Part shown: positions 52,369 through 61,593 of the stretch, piece by piece | Layout of the letters: every line of letters begins with the position of its first letter | How positions within the stretch are numbered: the first letter of the stretch is position 1 | Source of the DNA: Alphaproteobacteria bacterium | GTDB taxonomy: Bacteria; Pseudomonadota; Alphaproteobacteria; Caulobacterales; Caulobacteraceae | Reading direction: 5' to 3' | DNA length: 64,000 bases | Assembly: GCA_025359785.1 (NCBI GenBank) | Contig: JANYET010000052.1 | Span: forward strand, 62,001 to 126,000 | The notes under the pieces: generated by a model | The model's input: the letters and a program-made list of their open reading frames with translations, nothing else | The model's database searches: none | What the model was told of the DNA's origin: nothing | Made by a program: the position numbers and the translations under genes

Positions 52369-52449
52369 ATGGTCGCTATCGGCGTCATCGCCCTTTTCAT
52401 CGTCACGATGGCGGTCCTGAACCGCATCGACTTCGGCCGGTTCGACTGA
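52369..52449 (+). CDS. 26-aa single-helix membrane peptide
   Basis: ATG with cggag 8 bp upstream, reading MVAIGVIALFIVTMAVLNRI and ending DFGRFD. It is a hydrophobic helix followed by a charged tail. Too short for standard callers. It sits 31 bp before the SDR start on the same strand and could share its mRNA. I have a vague impression of similar peptides in related genomes but cannot confirm it. Confidence 0.55.
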   Translation: MVAIGVIALFIVTMAVLNRIDFGRFD

Positions 52450-52480
52450 TCGTCCGGACGACCGTTCATGTCTGAGCCCC

Positions 52481-53218
52481 ATGTCTGAGCGGGGCGCGGC
52501 CCTGGTCACCGGCGGCGCACGGCGCATCGGACGCGCCCTGGTGACGGCCGCCGCGGACGCCGGCTACGATGTCGCCATCCACGTCCGCGCGATGGACGAC
52601 GAGGCCGAGGCCGCCGCGGCTGATGTCCGCGCCCGCGGCCGCAAGAGCACCATCCTCCCCTGCGACCTGCGCAAGGAATCCGCCACCGTCGCCCTGATCG
52701 GCGAGGCCGAGGCGGAACTCGGGCCCGTGACCCTGCTGGTCAATTCCGCGAGCGTCTTCGAGGAAGACGCCTTCACCGACATGAACCGCGCCTCGTGGGA
52801 CGCCCATCTGGAGACCAACCTGCGCGCGCCGCTGGTGCTGGCCCAGGTCTTCGCGCGGCGCCTGCCGGCCGACCGCGAGGGCCTGATCGTCAACCTGCTC
52901 GACCAGCGGGTTTTGAAGCCCGGGCCCGACTTTTTCTCCTATTCCCTCTCCAAGGCCGCGCTGTGGGACGCCACGCGCATGCTGGCCCAGGCGCTAAGCC
53001 CGCGCATCCGGGTGAACGGCATCGGGCCGGGACCCACGCTGCCCTCGATCCACCAGGACCAGGCCGCCTTCGACGCCGAGGCCGCCGCCACCCTGCTGCA
53101 ACGCCCGACCAGTCCCGCCGAGATCGCCCAGGCGCTGCGCTATCTGATCGACGCCCGAGCCGTCACGGGCCAGATGATCGCCGTCGATTCCGGCCAGCAC
53201 CTGGCCTGGGGCGTCTGA
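52481..53218 (+). CDS. SDR oxidoreductase, FolM/pteridine reductase-like
   Basis: 245 aa. Cofactor motif VTGGARRIGRAL (T-G-x-x-R-R-I-G with Arg after the Gly pair, as in PTR1/FolM), NSASVFEED after beta4, and Y-x-x-x-K in FSYSLSKAALW, with NGIGPGPTLPS. The following folB overlaps by 1 bp, so a dihydromonapterin or dihydropteridine reductase role is the best guess. The RIG form of the loop distinguishes it from ordinary catabolic SDRs. Confidence 0.82.
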   Translation: MSERGAALVTGGARRIGRALVTAAADAGYDVAIHVRAMDDEAEAAAADVRARGRKSTILPCDLRKESATVALIGEAEAELGPVTLLVNSASVFEEDAFTDMNRASWDAHLETNLRAPLVLAQVFARRLPADREGLIVNLLDQRVLKPGPDFFSYSLSKAALWDATRMLAQALSPRIRVNGIGPGPTLPSIHQDQAAFDAEAAATLLQRPTSPAEIAQALRYLIDARAVTGQMIAVDSGQHLAWGV

Positions 53219-53583
53219 TGGCCATCCGCACCGTCATGACCAAGATTTTCGTCACGGGCTTGAAGGTCCAGGCGGAGATTGGCGTCTACAAGCATGAGAT
53301 CGGCCGGGTGCAGCCCCTTGTGGTCGACGTCGAGCTGGACGTGCCCACCGCCGGCGCCGAGCGCCTCTCCGACACCTTGAACTACGAGACCATCCTGGGC
53401 GCGGCCCGCGAGATCGCCGGCGGCGGCCATATCGAACTCGTGGAAGCCTTCGCCGAGCGCCTGGCCCGCGCCTGCCTCGCCGACGAGCGCGTCACCCAGG
53501 CCCGGGTGCGCGTGGAAAAGCCCCTGGCGCTCGCCCCCGACGCGGTGGCCGCCGGCGTCGAGATCACCCTTACGCGGAATTAA
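53218..53583 (+). CDS. folB: Dihydroneopterin aldolase
   Basis: 121 aa from MAIRTVMTKIFVTGLKVQ (ATG 53236 is an alternative). FolB fold: IFVTGLKVQAEIGVYKHEIGRVQPLVVDVELDV, LNYETILGAAREIA, HIELVEAFAERLARACL, VRVEKPLALAPDAVAAGVEI. Catalytic Lys in V-E-K-P and Glu in L-V-E are kept. It makes 6-hydroxymethyl-dihydropterin for folate. Coupled to the upstream reductase. Confidence 0.92.
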   Translation: MAIRTVMTKIFVTGLKVQAEIGVYKHEIGRVQPLVVDVELDVPTAGAERLSDTLNYETILGAAREIAGGGHIELVEAFAERLARACLADERVTQARVRVEKPLALAPDAVAAGVEITLTRN

Positions 53584-53721
53584 CCTGCCGGACGCTTACG
53601 CCGAGCCTCTCGCCATCCCACGTTATTCGGGCATGATCTCATGCGTCCGCCCAGTCAGCCTGGCTGCCGGGCATTCCAACGGCAAGCAAACCTTGCCAAG
53701 TTTGCTGGGGAGACGAAACCG

Positions 53722-54117
53722 ATGAGCTACGAAGCAGGCTATCCGGCGACCGAAGAGCGCGCGATGCCCGCCGTCGTCTATGTCCTCTGCCTTCTGGGCC
53801 TGTTCCACGGCCTGACCCTGATCATCGGGCTGATCATGGCCTATGTGCTGCGCGGCAACTCCGGGCCGCTGAACGGCAGCCACTACACCTACGTGATCCG
53901 CACCTTCTGGACGTCGTTCCTGGCGATGTTGATCGGCGGGGCGATCATGCTGGTGAGCATCCCCTTCACCTTCATCCTGATCGGCATTCCGTTCCTGTGG
54001 GCCGGCGGCATGATCTGCTTCCTGGCCTGGGTCTGGGCGATCGTCCGCACCATCGTGGGCCTGGTGCGCCTGGCCGAAGGCGCGCCCATCGCCCAGCCCT
54101 ACGGCTACGCTCTCTGA
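53722..54117 (+). CDS. DUF4870-type small membrane protein
   Basis: 131 aa from MSYEAGYPATEERAMPAVVY. Three helices: YVLCLLGLFHGLTLIIGLIMAYVLR, a second at FWTSFLAMLIGGAIMLVSIPFTFILIGIPFLW, and a third at MICFLAWVWAIVRTIVGLVRLAEG, with the closing G-L-x-x-L-x-x-G-x-P motif of this family. Function unknown. Confidence 0.75.
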   Translation: MSYEAGYPATEERAMPAVVYVLCLLGLFHGLTLIIGLIMAYVLRGNSGPLNGSHYTYVIRTFWTSFLAMLIGGAIMLVSIPFTFILIGIPFLWAGGMICFLAWVWAIVRTIVGLVRLAEGAPIAQPYGYAL

Positions 54118-54125
54118 AGTCTTCG

Positions 54126-54266
54126 CTCCCCTTTCATAGGGAGGGTGGCGAGCGAAGCGAGACGGGTGGGGATGCTTGGGCCGGAGCGCTGACTCAGAGC
54201 TTGAGCGCGACTTCCCCACCCGTCTCGCGCCCGCGGCGCGATCCACCCTCCCCATTAAGGGGAGGG
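54126..54266. repeat. Large imperfect inverted repeat, intergenic palindromic element
   Basis: Left arm 54126-54172 (ctcccctttcatagggag, then agcgagacgggtgggga) mirrors right arm 54211-54264 (cttccccacccgtctcgc, then ctccccattaaggggag) around a 38-bp centre. This type of self-complementary intergenic repeat is familiar in Caulobacterales. It separates convergent genes. Confidence 0.7.
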
Positions 54267-54272
54267 AAGGAC

Positions 54273-55160
54273 TTAGGCGCTGGTGAACTCCCGACGGACC
54301 ATCTTGGAATAGTCGTCGGCGAGGCTGAGCGAGATGTTGCCGGGGGTGAAGCTGTACTCGCCGATCTGCGAGACCGGGGTCACCTCGGCGGCGCTGCCGG
54401 TGACGAAGCATTCGGTGAAGCCCGCCAACTCCTCGGGCAGGATGTGGCGCTCGACCACCTCGAACCCCTTGGCCCTGGCGAGTTTGATCACCGACTGGCG
54501 GGTGATGCCATTGAGGAAACAATCAGGGAGGGGCGTGTGGATTACGCCGTCCTTCAGAAAGAACACGTTCGAGCCGGTGCTCTCCGCCACATAGCCGCGG
54601 TAGTCGAGCATCATGGCGTCGGTGTAGCCGTCCTTCTCCGCGGCGTGCTTGGAGATGGTGCAGATCATGTAAAGGCCGCTGGCCTTGGCATGAACCGGCT
54701 CGCTCTCGGGCGAGGGGCGCTTGTACTTGGCCCAGCACATGCGGATGCCCTTGGCCTTGGCCTCCGGCGTGAAGTAGCTCGGCCAATCCCAGCAGGCGAT
54801 CGCCACGTGGATCTTGGTGTTCTGGGCCGAGACCCCGATCATTTCCGATCCGCGCCAGGCGATGGGCCGCAGGTAGGCGTCGGTCAGGCCGTTCTTGGCG
54901 CAGGTGTCCTTGCAGGCCTGGTCGATCTGGGCCACCGTGAACGGGATTTCCATGTCCAGGATCTCAGCGGACTTGAAGAGACGCTCGGTGTGCGCCGTCA
55001 GCTCATAGATCACGCCCCCATACATCCGCTCGCCTTCGAACACCGCCGAGGCGTAATGCAGACCATGCGTCAGTACGTGCACCGTCGCCTCGCGCCAGGG
55101 CACGAACTGGCCGTCCAGCCAGATCCATCCATCGCGGTCGTCGAAGGGAACGAGAGACAT
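54273..55160 (-). CDS. ilvE: Branched-chain amino acid aminotransferase
   Basis: 295 aa fold-type IV PLP enzyme. PLP Lys159 in VHAKASGLYMICT, the substrate loop GHxV-type LTHGLHYASAVFEGERMYGG, AESTGSNVFFLKDG, LNGITRQSVIKLA and TECFVTGSAAEVTPV. It interconverts Leu/Ile/Val and their keto acids. The preceding palindromic repeat lies just downstream of its stop. Confidence 0.93.
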   Translation of the reverse strand: MSLVPFDDRDGWIWLDGQFVPWREATVHVLTHGLHYASAVFEGERMYGGVIYELTAHTERLFKSAEILDMEIPFTVAQIDQACKDTCAKNGLTDAYLRPIAWRGSEMIGVSAQNTKIHVAIACWDWPSYFTPEAKAKGIRMCWAKYKRPSPESEPVHAKASGLYMICTISKHAAEKDGYTDAMMLDYRGYVAESTGSNVFFLKDGVIHTPLPDCFLNGITRQSVIKLARAKGFEVVERHILPEELAGFTECFVTGSAAEVTPVSQIGEYSFTPGNISLSLADDYSKMVRREFTSA

Positions 55161-55264
55161 GAGAGGGTGACCTCCTTTCGTAAGCCTCCTCTAGAACCCG
55201 CCCAGCCGCGCCTCGTCAAACAAAATGGGCCGGACCGGCGGCGCTCGTCGCGGGGCGTCAGGTC

Positions 55265-55977
55265 ATGAGCCCGCCCGTCCACGCCCCTGCGCCAAGGGCG
55301 CGCCACCTGCTGGTGGTCGACGACGACGACCGCATCCGCGAGCTGCTGAAGGAATACCTGGCCCGCGCCGGCTTCCGGGTGACCGCCGCGGCCGGTGGCG
55401 CGCCCGCGCGCAAGCTGATCGGCAGTCTCGATTTCGACCTGGCGGTGCTCGACGTGATGATGCCGGGTGAAGATGGCTTTTCGCTCACCCGCTGGCTGCG
55501 GGAGCAGAAGGGACCGTCGGGCAAGACCCCGGTCCTGATGCTCACCGCCATGGGCGAATCCGCGAGCCGCATCGAGGGCCTGAAGCTCGGCGCAGACGAC
55601 TACCTGGCCAAACCCTTCGAGCCGGAGGAGCTGCTGCTGCGGATCGAGGCGATCCTGCGGCGCGCCCACGATCGCCCGGCCCAGGGCGGGCCCCTGTCGC
55701 TGGGCAAGTGCAGCTTCGATCCCGAACGCGGCGAGCTCACCAGCGAGGGCGAGCCGGTCAAGCTGACCGAGGCCGAGGTCGCCCTGCTGCGCCATCTGGC
55801 CCGCACCCCGGACGAGGCGGTCGAGCGGCTGGAATTGGCCCGCGGCACGGTCGATCCCTCCGGCCGCGCCGTCGACGTGCAAGTGACCAGGCTTCGCCGC
55901 AAGATCGAGGTCGATCCCAAGGCGCCGCGCTATCTGCAGACCGTGCGCGGCGTCGGCTACCGCCTGGCGCCCGACTG

Positions 55978-55978
<1 letters not shown>
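55265..55978 (+). CDS. OmpR-family response regulator
   Basis: 237 aa. Receiver with D19-D20 acidic pocket, phospho-acceptor Asp63 (LAVLDVMMPGEDGF), Thr in MLTAMGE and Lys in YLAKPFEPEELL. Winged helix with DVQVTRLRRKIEVDPKAPRYLQTVRGVGYRL. It overlaps the kinase start by 1 bp (TGATG). Closest in style to alphaproteobacterial OmpR/PetR-type regulators. Confidence 0.92.
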
Positions 55979-57351
<1,373 letters not shown>

Positions 57352-57392
57352 CCCGGCCGCATCCGTTCGGGTCCACCGCGGCGACTAGCGGC

Positions 57393-58028
57393 ATGAGCGA
57401 TACGATGAGACCCCGCAGGCATCAGGCGGTGAAGCCGCGGGGCGCCCTTGGCGTCGTCATGGGCTGGCTGCTGGAGAGCGGCAACGCGCTGCAGAACCGC
57501 GCCACCGTCGACGCGATGGACCCGCCGCCCGGCGCGGCCGTGCTGGAGATCGGCTTCGGCCCCGGCCATGCGCTGTCCATGCTCGCCAAGACCCATCCTC
57601 TGGGCCTTGTCGCCGGGATCGACCACTCAGACCTTATGGTGCGCACCGCGCGCCGCCGCCTGGACGGCGGCCGGGGCGACGCCGCTCTCGACCTGCGGCT
57701 CGGCGACGCCGGTGATCTGCCCTTCCCGGATGAGAAGTTCGACGTGGTCTTCGCGGTCAATTCCTTCCACCAATGGCCGGACAGGGAACGCGCGCTCGCC
57801 GAAATGGCCGGCGTGCTGAAGCCCGGCGGCGACCTCCTGCTGTCCATCCGCGACTTTCGGAGCGCAGGCCGTTTCGAGCCGCCCGGCAGAGGCGCCGAGA
57901 CGGCCAGGGCCGCCGCGGACATGCTGAAGGCGCTGGGCCTGCAAGTCCGCCTGCGCGAGATCGTCCATTCGCCCGCCCGCGCCACCCTGCTGGTCCGCGG
58001 CCGCAAATGCGGCCGGACGGAAGCCTAA
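57393..58028 (+). CDS. Class I SAM-dependent methyltransferase
   Basis: 211 aa. Motif I VLEIGFGPGHALSML, acidic post-I GIDHSDLMV, motif II FDVVFAVNSFHQWPDRERALAEMAGVLKPGGDLLLSI. Resembles small-molecule Methyltransf_11 enzymes; substrate not assignable. Its stop overlaps the convergent EndoIII-like gene by 4 bp. Confidence 0.85.
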   Translation: MSDTMRPRRHQAVKPRGALGVVMGWLLESGNALQNRATVDAMDPPPGAAVLEIGFGPGHALSMLAKTHPLGLVAGIDHSDLMVRTARRRLDGGRGDAALDLRLGDAGDLPFPDEKFDVVFAVNSFHQWPDRERALAEMAGVLKPGGDLLLSIRDFRSAGRFEPPGRGAETARAAADMLKALGLQVRLREIVHSPARATLLVRGRKCGRTEA

Positions 58029-58711
58029 AGCGAGCCCGCCGCCGCGTGGGCGCAGGTCGCGTCGAGCGGACAGGCCGCGCAGATCGGCGCGCCGCGCTTG
58101 CAGGTCGTCTTGCCCAGCGCCCGTAGGCGTTCGTGCGCGTCGACCAGCCAGGCGCGGTCGGTGCGGCCCGTGGCCTCCAGCACGGCGACGGCGGCCTTGT
58201 AGGACCGGTCGTAGGATGCCTGCTCCCCGAAGAACCCCAGCCGGGCGAGTGCGCGCACGCCGTTGCTCTCCAGGCACGGCCGGACGGCGATGCCCGCGAA
58301 CAGCAGCACCTTGTCCGCGCCGGGATCGCCGATCATCGGAAACATCTTCAGGAGCGCGCGGGCCTTCGGCGGAGGCAGGCTTCGCAGGGCCGCCTCCAGG
58401 TCGCCGTCGCAGCGGTCCAGCACGATCCGCGCGATCGTGCGCCAGCGCTCGACGCGGATCTCCGGCCGCATGCCGCCGTCGCGGGCGAGGGGCAGGAGCA
58501 CGCCATCGCTGGCGGCCGCGATAGCTTCCGGGGTCAGGCCGACGGCAGCGTCGAACGCGTCGAACAGACGGCGGCGGCGCGCGTCGTCCACCAGGTAGCC
58601 GATGTTCTCCCAGAGGATCATCGGCATCGGCTCGCCTGGCGCGGGCGCGACCCTCAGCGTGCGCTTCAGCACATCCAGCAGCGCGATCAGGTCGCTGGCC
58701 GGACGCGACAT
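58025..58711 (-). CDS. Endonuclease III-like HhH-GPD/FeS protein
   Basis: 228 aa from MSRPASDLIALLDVLKRTL. Helix-hairpin-helix region PMIGDPGADKVLLFAG and a C-terminal four-Cys iron-sulfur loop C-x6-C-x2-C-x5-C (CKRGAPICAACPLDATC), as in endonuclease III. The usual catalytic Lys just before the HhH is hard to place, so glycosylase/lyase activity is uncertain. The open frame upstream belongs to antisense proC sequence. 2 bp after proC. Confidence 0.8.
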   Translation of the reverse strand: MSRPASDLIALLDVLKRTLRVAPAPGEPMPMILWENIGYLVDDARRRRLFDAFDAAVGLTPEAIAAASDGVLLPLARDGGMRPEIRVERWRTIARIVLDRCDGDLEAALRSLPPPKARALLKMFPMIGDPGADKVLLFAGIAVRPCLESNGVRALARLGFFGEQASYDRSYKAAVAVLEATGRTDRAWLVDAHERLRALGKTTCKRGAPICAACPLDATCAHAAAGSL

Positions 58712-58713
58712 CT

Positions 58714-59511
58714 CTAGCCGCCCAGTTCCTTCGACCGCCGCATCGCATTGGCCACCGCCTCGCGCAGCAGGGGCGGTAGGCCGTGTTCGCCCAGCAGGAC
58801 GTTCAGCGCCGCCTCCGTGGTGCCGGCGGGCGAGGTCACGCGGCGGCGCAGTTCCGCCGACTCCTCGCCGCTCTGCGCCAACAGCGCCGCGGCTCCGGTG
58901 ATGGTGGCCCGCGCCAGACGGCTGGCGTCGCCGGGCGCCAGGCCCGCCGCGGCGCCCGCCGCCTCCAGGCTCTCGATGAAGGCGTAGAGATAGGCGGGTC
59001 CGGAGCCGGAGACAGCGGTCGCCGCATGCATCTGGTGTTCGTCGGCGATATCGACCACCGCGCCCAGCGGCTCGAACAGGGCGTGCGCGCAGGCGCGCGC
59101 GGCGGGATCGTCGGCGAAGACGCTGGCGGTCCCCTGGTTGATCGCCGCCGCCGTGGTCGGGATCACCCGGGCCACGGCGCGACCGCCGAACGCCTCGCGG
59201 AGATCCCGCGCCGCGACGCCGGCGATCACCGAGACGATCACCGCCTCTGTGGCCAGCAGGCTCGCGTACTGTTTGGCCGCATCGCGCCAGATCTGTGGTT
59301 TGACGCAGAGCATCACCGTCCGGGCCTCGGCGAAGTCCGCGAGATCGGGGTTGAGGCGCACGCCGGCCGCCTGCGCCGCCAGAGCCGCCGGGCCAGGCCT
59401 CGGATCGACGATCATCAGGTCGGCGGCGGCGAAAGCGCCGGATTTCAGCCAACCCTCGACAATCGCCCCGCCCATGTTGCCGGCGCCGAGGAAGAGGATG
59501 GGGGTGATCAT
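58714..59511 (-). CDS. proC: Pyrroline-5-carboxylate reductase
   Basis: 265 aa from MITPILFLGAGNMGGAIVEGW. Rossmann motif GAGNMG, VMLCVKPQ, and the signature SGSGPAYLYAFIESLEAAG plus TSPAGTTEAALNVL. Final step of proline synthesis. An N-terminal extension to 59637 is Arg-rich and overlaps a palindromic repeat, so it is rejected. Confidence 0.93.
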   Translation of the reverse strand: MITPILFLGAGNMGGAIVEGWLKSGAFAAADLMIVDPRPGPAALAAQAAGVRLNPDLADFAEARTVMLCVKPQIWRDAAKQYASLLATEAVIVSVIAGVAARDLREAFGGRAVARVIPTTAAAINQGTASVFADDPAARACAHALFEPLGAVVDIADEHQMHAATAVSGSGPAYLYAFIESLEAAGAAAGLAPGDASRLARATITGAAALLAQSGEESAELRRRVTSPAGTTEAALNVLLGEHGLPPLLREAVANAMRRSKELGG

Positions 59512-59546
59512 GCGCTCGAACCTAGAGGTCGCCCCCCAAGGTGTCA

Positions 59547-59577
59547 TCCCGGCTTTCGCGCGGCGATAAGGCCGGGA
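59547..59577. repeat. Intergenic palindromic (REP-like) element
   Basis: tcccggcttt and aaggccggga form an inverted repeat around cgcgcggcgat, followed by cccatag. This string is familiar to me as a dispersed intergenic repeat in Caulobacter-type genomes. Upstream of proC. Confidence 0.5.
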
Positions 59578-59682
59578 CCCATAGTCGCTGGCGGGCGAGG
59601 CTCGCCGGAGCGCTTGGCGTTCATAGGCCCCGGACACGCCGTCTTCCCGGCCTTCGGGGATAACAGCCGCGGGCGATGGCCC

Positions 59683-60195
59683 CTACGCTTCGCCGACCGT
59701 CTCGAACATGCAGGCCGCGATGGCTTCGGCCGGAGATTTGGAGCCCTTGGCCAGGAAGTCGAAGGCCGGGTAGAAGCGGTCGGCGCCTTCGACGGCCACG
59801 TCGATCATGGCGGCGGCCTGGGCCAGGCTCGGCTGTTCGCCGCTCATCAACGCCATGCCGTGCCGGAAGATCACTTCGCCGTCTTCCCAGAGCTCGAAAT
59901 GGCCGAGCCAGACGCGCGGGTTGACCTGGGCGATAAGGTCCTGCGCGGCGGCGTGCTGGTCCTTCGGGACCGTCAGGTCCATCGACAGGCAGAGCTGCAG
60001 GCAGTCGCCCTCCGGCCGCCAGGCGAACCAGAGTTCGTAGTCTTTCCAGTCGCCGGCCAGCGAGAAGGCCAGGTCGCCATCCTCGGTGCGATCGAACGGC
60101 AGGTTTTCGGCGGCGAGCACATGCTCGACCACGTCAAGCGGATCGCTGCCGAGCTGGACGCTGTCGTCAGACGAGCTGATGTCCATGAGACCCAT
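59683..60195 (-). CDS. YbjN-domain protein
   Basis: 170 aa. YbjN fold resembling type III secretion chaperones: LDVVEHVLAAENLPFDRTEDGDLAFSLAGDWKDYELWFAWRPEGDCLQLCLSMDL, NPRVWLGHFELWEDGEVIFRHGMAL. Family members affect motility and stress phenotypes; biochemical role unknown. Separated from proC by the repeat and downstream of ubiK on the same strand. Confidence 0.85.
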   Translation of the reverse strand: MGLMDISSSDDSVQLGSDPLDVVEHVLAAENLPFDRTEDGDLAFSLAGDWKDYELWFAWRPEGDCLQLCLSMDLTVPKDQHAAAQDLIAQVNPRVWLGHFELWEDGEVIFRHGMALMSGEQPSLAQAAAMIDVAVEGADRFYPAFDFLAKGSKSPAEAIAACMFETVGEA

Positions 60196-60330
60196 GATCC
60201 TTTCGCAGCGGGCGGGGAGCAGACGGCCGCCCCCGAATCGCCTGCGAGACTGAAACTAATCTTGTTTGTGGAGCGGACGTCATGCGGTTCTTCCGCTCAG
60301 GCGCCCACATTCGCGTGTGTGGTGCGTTTT

Positions 60331-60603
60331 TCAGGCGTCGCCGCCTGACTTGGCCTTCGCGGTCGAAGATTTCATCTTCGGAGCCTTCGCCGCCCGCAGC
60401 GTCTCGAGTTCGGCGCGCAGCGCTGTGACTTCGGCCTTCAGCGCGTCGAAGTCGTCGCGGCGGATCAGATCGAGCTCGGCGGCCATCCGGTCGGCCTGGG
60501 CGCGGAACGCGGCCTTGGCCTCTTCGCCCGCCGCCTGGGCCAGCCCGATGGCCGCGGTAGACAGCTTGGCCATCTCGTCGAGGAAGGGATTTTGTGTCTG
60601 CAT
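60331..60603 (-). CDS. UbiK/BMFP-domain accessory factor
   Basis: 90 aa. Amphipathic helix plus trimeric coiled coil: MQTQNPFLDEMAKLSTAAIGLAQAAGEEAKAAFRAQADRM and DDFDALKAEVTALRAELETL, followed by a basic/Ala tail. This is the BMFP pattern; UbiK in E. coli scaffolds ubiquinone synthesis. Divergent from lgt. Confidence 0.82.
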   Translation of the reverse strand: MQTQNPFLDEMAKLSTAAIGLAQAAGEEAKAAFRAQADRMAAELDLIRRDDFDALKAEVTALRAELETLRAAKAPKMKSSTAKAKSGGDA

Positions 60604-60735
60604 CTCAAGCTCTGGACGGCAACTCGGTTAAGGGGGCAACGGGCCCGTCGCTGACCTCTTATATGGGCCTAAAGGGTCGAAAGCGAAGAGGTTCTCCTCT
60701 AAAGCGACAGTCAACCCTAACGCTGGAGCAGACCG

Positions 60736-61593
60736 CTGCTGCATTTCCCCAACCTCAACCCGGTGCTGGTTCAGATCGGGCCCTTCGCGATCCGCTGGTA
60801 TGCGCTGGCCTATGTCGCCACCATCCTGCTGGGCTGGCGATACGCCGCGGGTCTGGTGAAAAACGCCCGGCTCTGGGCCTACCGCGCGCCGCCGGCGACG
60901 GGCGAGCAGATCGACGACCTGATCCTGTGGCTGACGCTCGGCGTCATCGTCGGGGGCCGGCTGGGGCACGTGATTTTCTACACGCCCTCGATGATCTGGA
61001 CGAACCCGGTGGAGATCCTCGAGACCTGGAAGGGCGGGATGAGTTTCCACGGCGGCGCGATCGGCGTGCTGGTGGCCGGCTTCGCCTTCGCGCGGACCAA
61101 GAACATCAACCCCTTGAGCCTCGGCGACGTCATCGTCGCGGCCGAGCCGATCGGCGGCTTCCTGGTGCGGATCGCCAATTTCGTGAACGGCGAGCTCTGG
61201 GGCCGGCCGACCACGGTCCCCTGGGGCATGGTCTTCCCCGACGCCGGCCCGGAGCCGCGACACCCGAGCCAGCTCTATGAAGCCGCGCTGGAGGGCATCG
61301 TCATGTTCCTGTTGCTGCGGTGGGCGACCCATAACCGCAAGTGGCTGAACCGGCCGGGCGTGATCATGGGCCTGTTCCTCGCAGGCTATGGCCTGATCCG
61401 CATCAGCCTGGAGAACGTCCGCGAGCCGGACAGCTACATGCCGCATTTCCCGCTGGGCCTGACCATGGGGATGATGCTCTCGGCGCCGATGGTCGTGGCC
61501 GGCGCCGTTCTGATCTGGCGCGGCCTGCGACAGCCCCTGCCGGCGCCTCTGCCGGCCACCGCCCAGGCCGAAGCCGCGCATGAGCCTTCGTGA
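60736..61593 (+). CDS. lgt: Prolipoprotein diacylglyceryl transferase, likely CTG start
   Basis: 285 aa if initiated at CTG 60736, or 276 aa from GTG 60763. The usual Lgt N-terminus (M-x-F-P-x-x-(D/N)-P-V-L-V-x-I-G-P-F-A-I-R-W-Y-A) is fully encoded only from the CTG, which has ggag 7 bp upstream; GTG 60763 has no RBS. No ATG is in frame after the preceding stop at 60718. Essential motifs: GGRLGHVIFY, MSFHGGAIG, RIANFVNGELWGRPT, EPRHPSQLYEAALEG. It attaches the diacylglyceryl group to lipoproteins. Overlaps the next gene by 14 bp. Confidence 0.93.
   Translation: MLHFPNLNPVLVQIGPFAIRWYALAYVATILLGWRYAAGLVKNARLWAYRAPPATGEQIDDLILWLTLGVIVGGRLGHVIFYTPSMIWTNPVEILETWKGGMSFHGGAIGVLVAGFAFARTKNINPLSLGDVIVAAEPIGGFLVRIANFVNGELWGRPTTVPWGMVFPDAGPEPRHPSQLYEAALEGIVMFLLLRWATHNRKWLNRPGVIMGLFLAGYGLIRISLENVREPDSYMPHFPLGLTMGMMLSAPMVVAGAVLIWRGLRQPLPAPLPATAQAEAAHEPS

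Noticed and set aside
58025..59452. Single 475-codon minus-strand frame covering EndoIII-like and most of proC
   Set aside because: Upstream of 58711 it is out of frame with the true proC and Arg/Gly-rich; the EndoIII-like protein begins at its own ATG.
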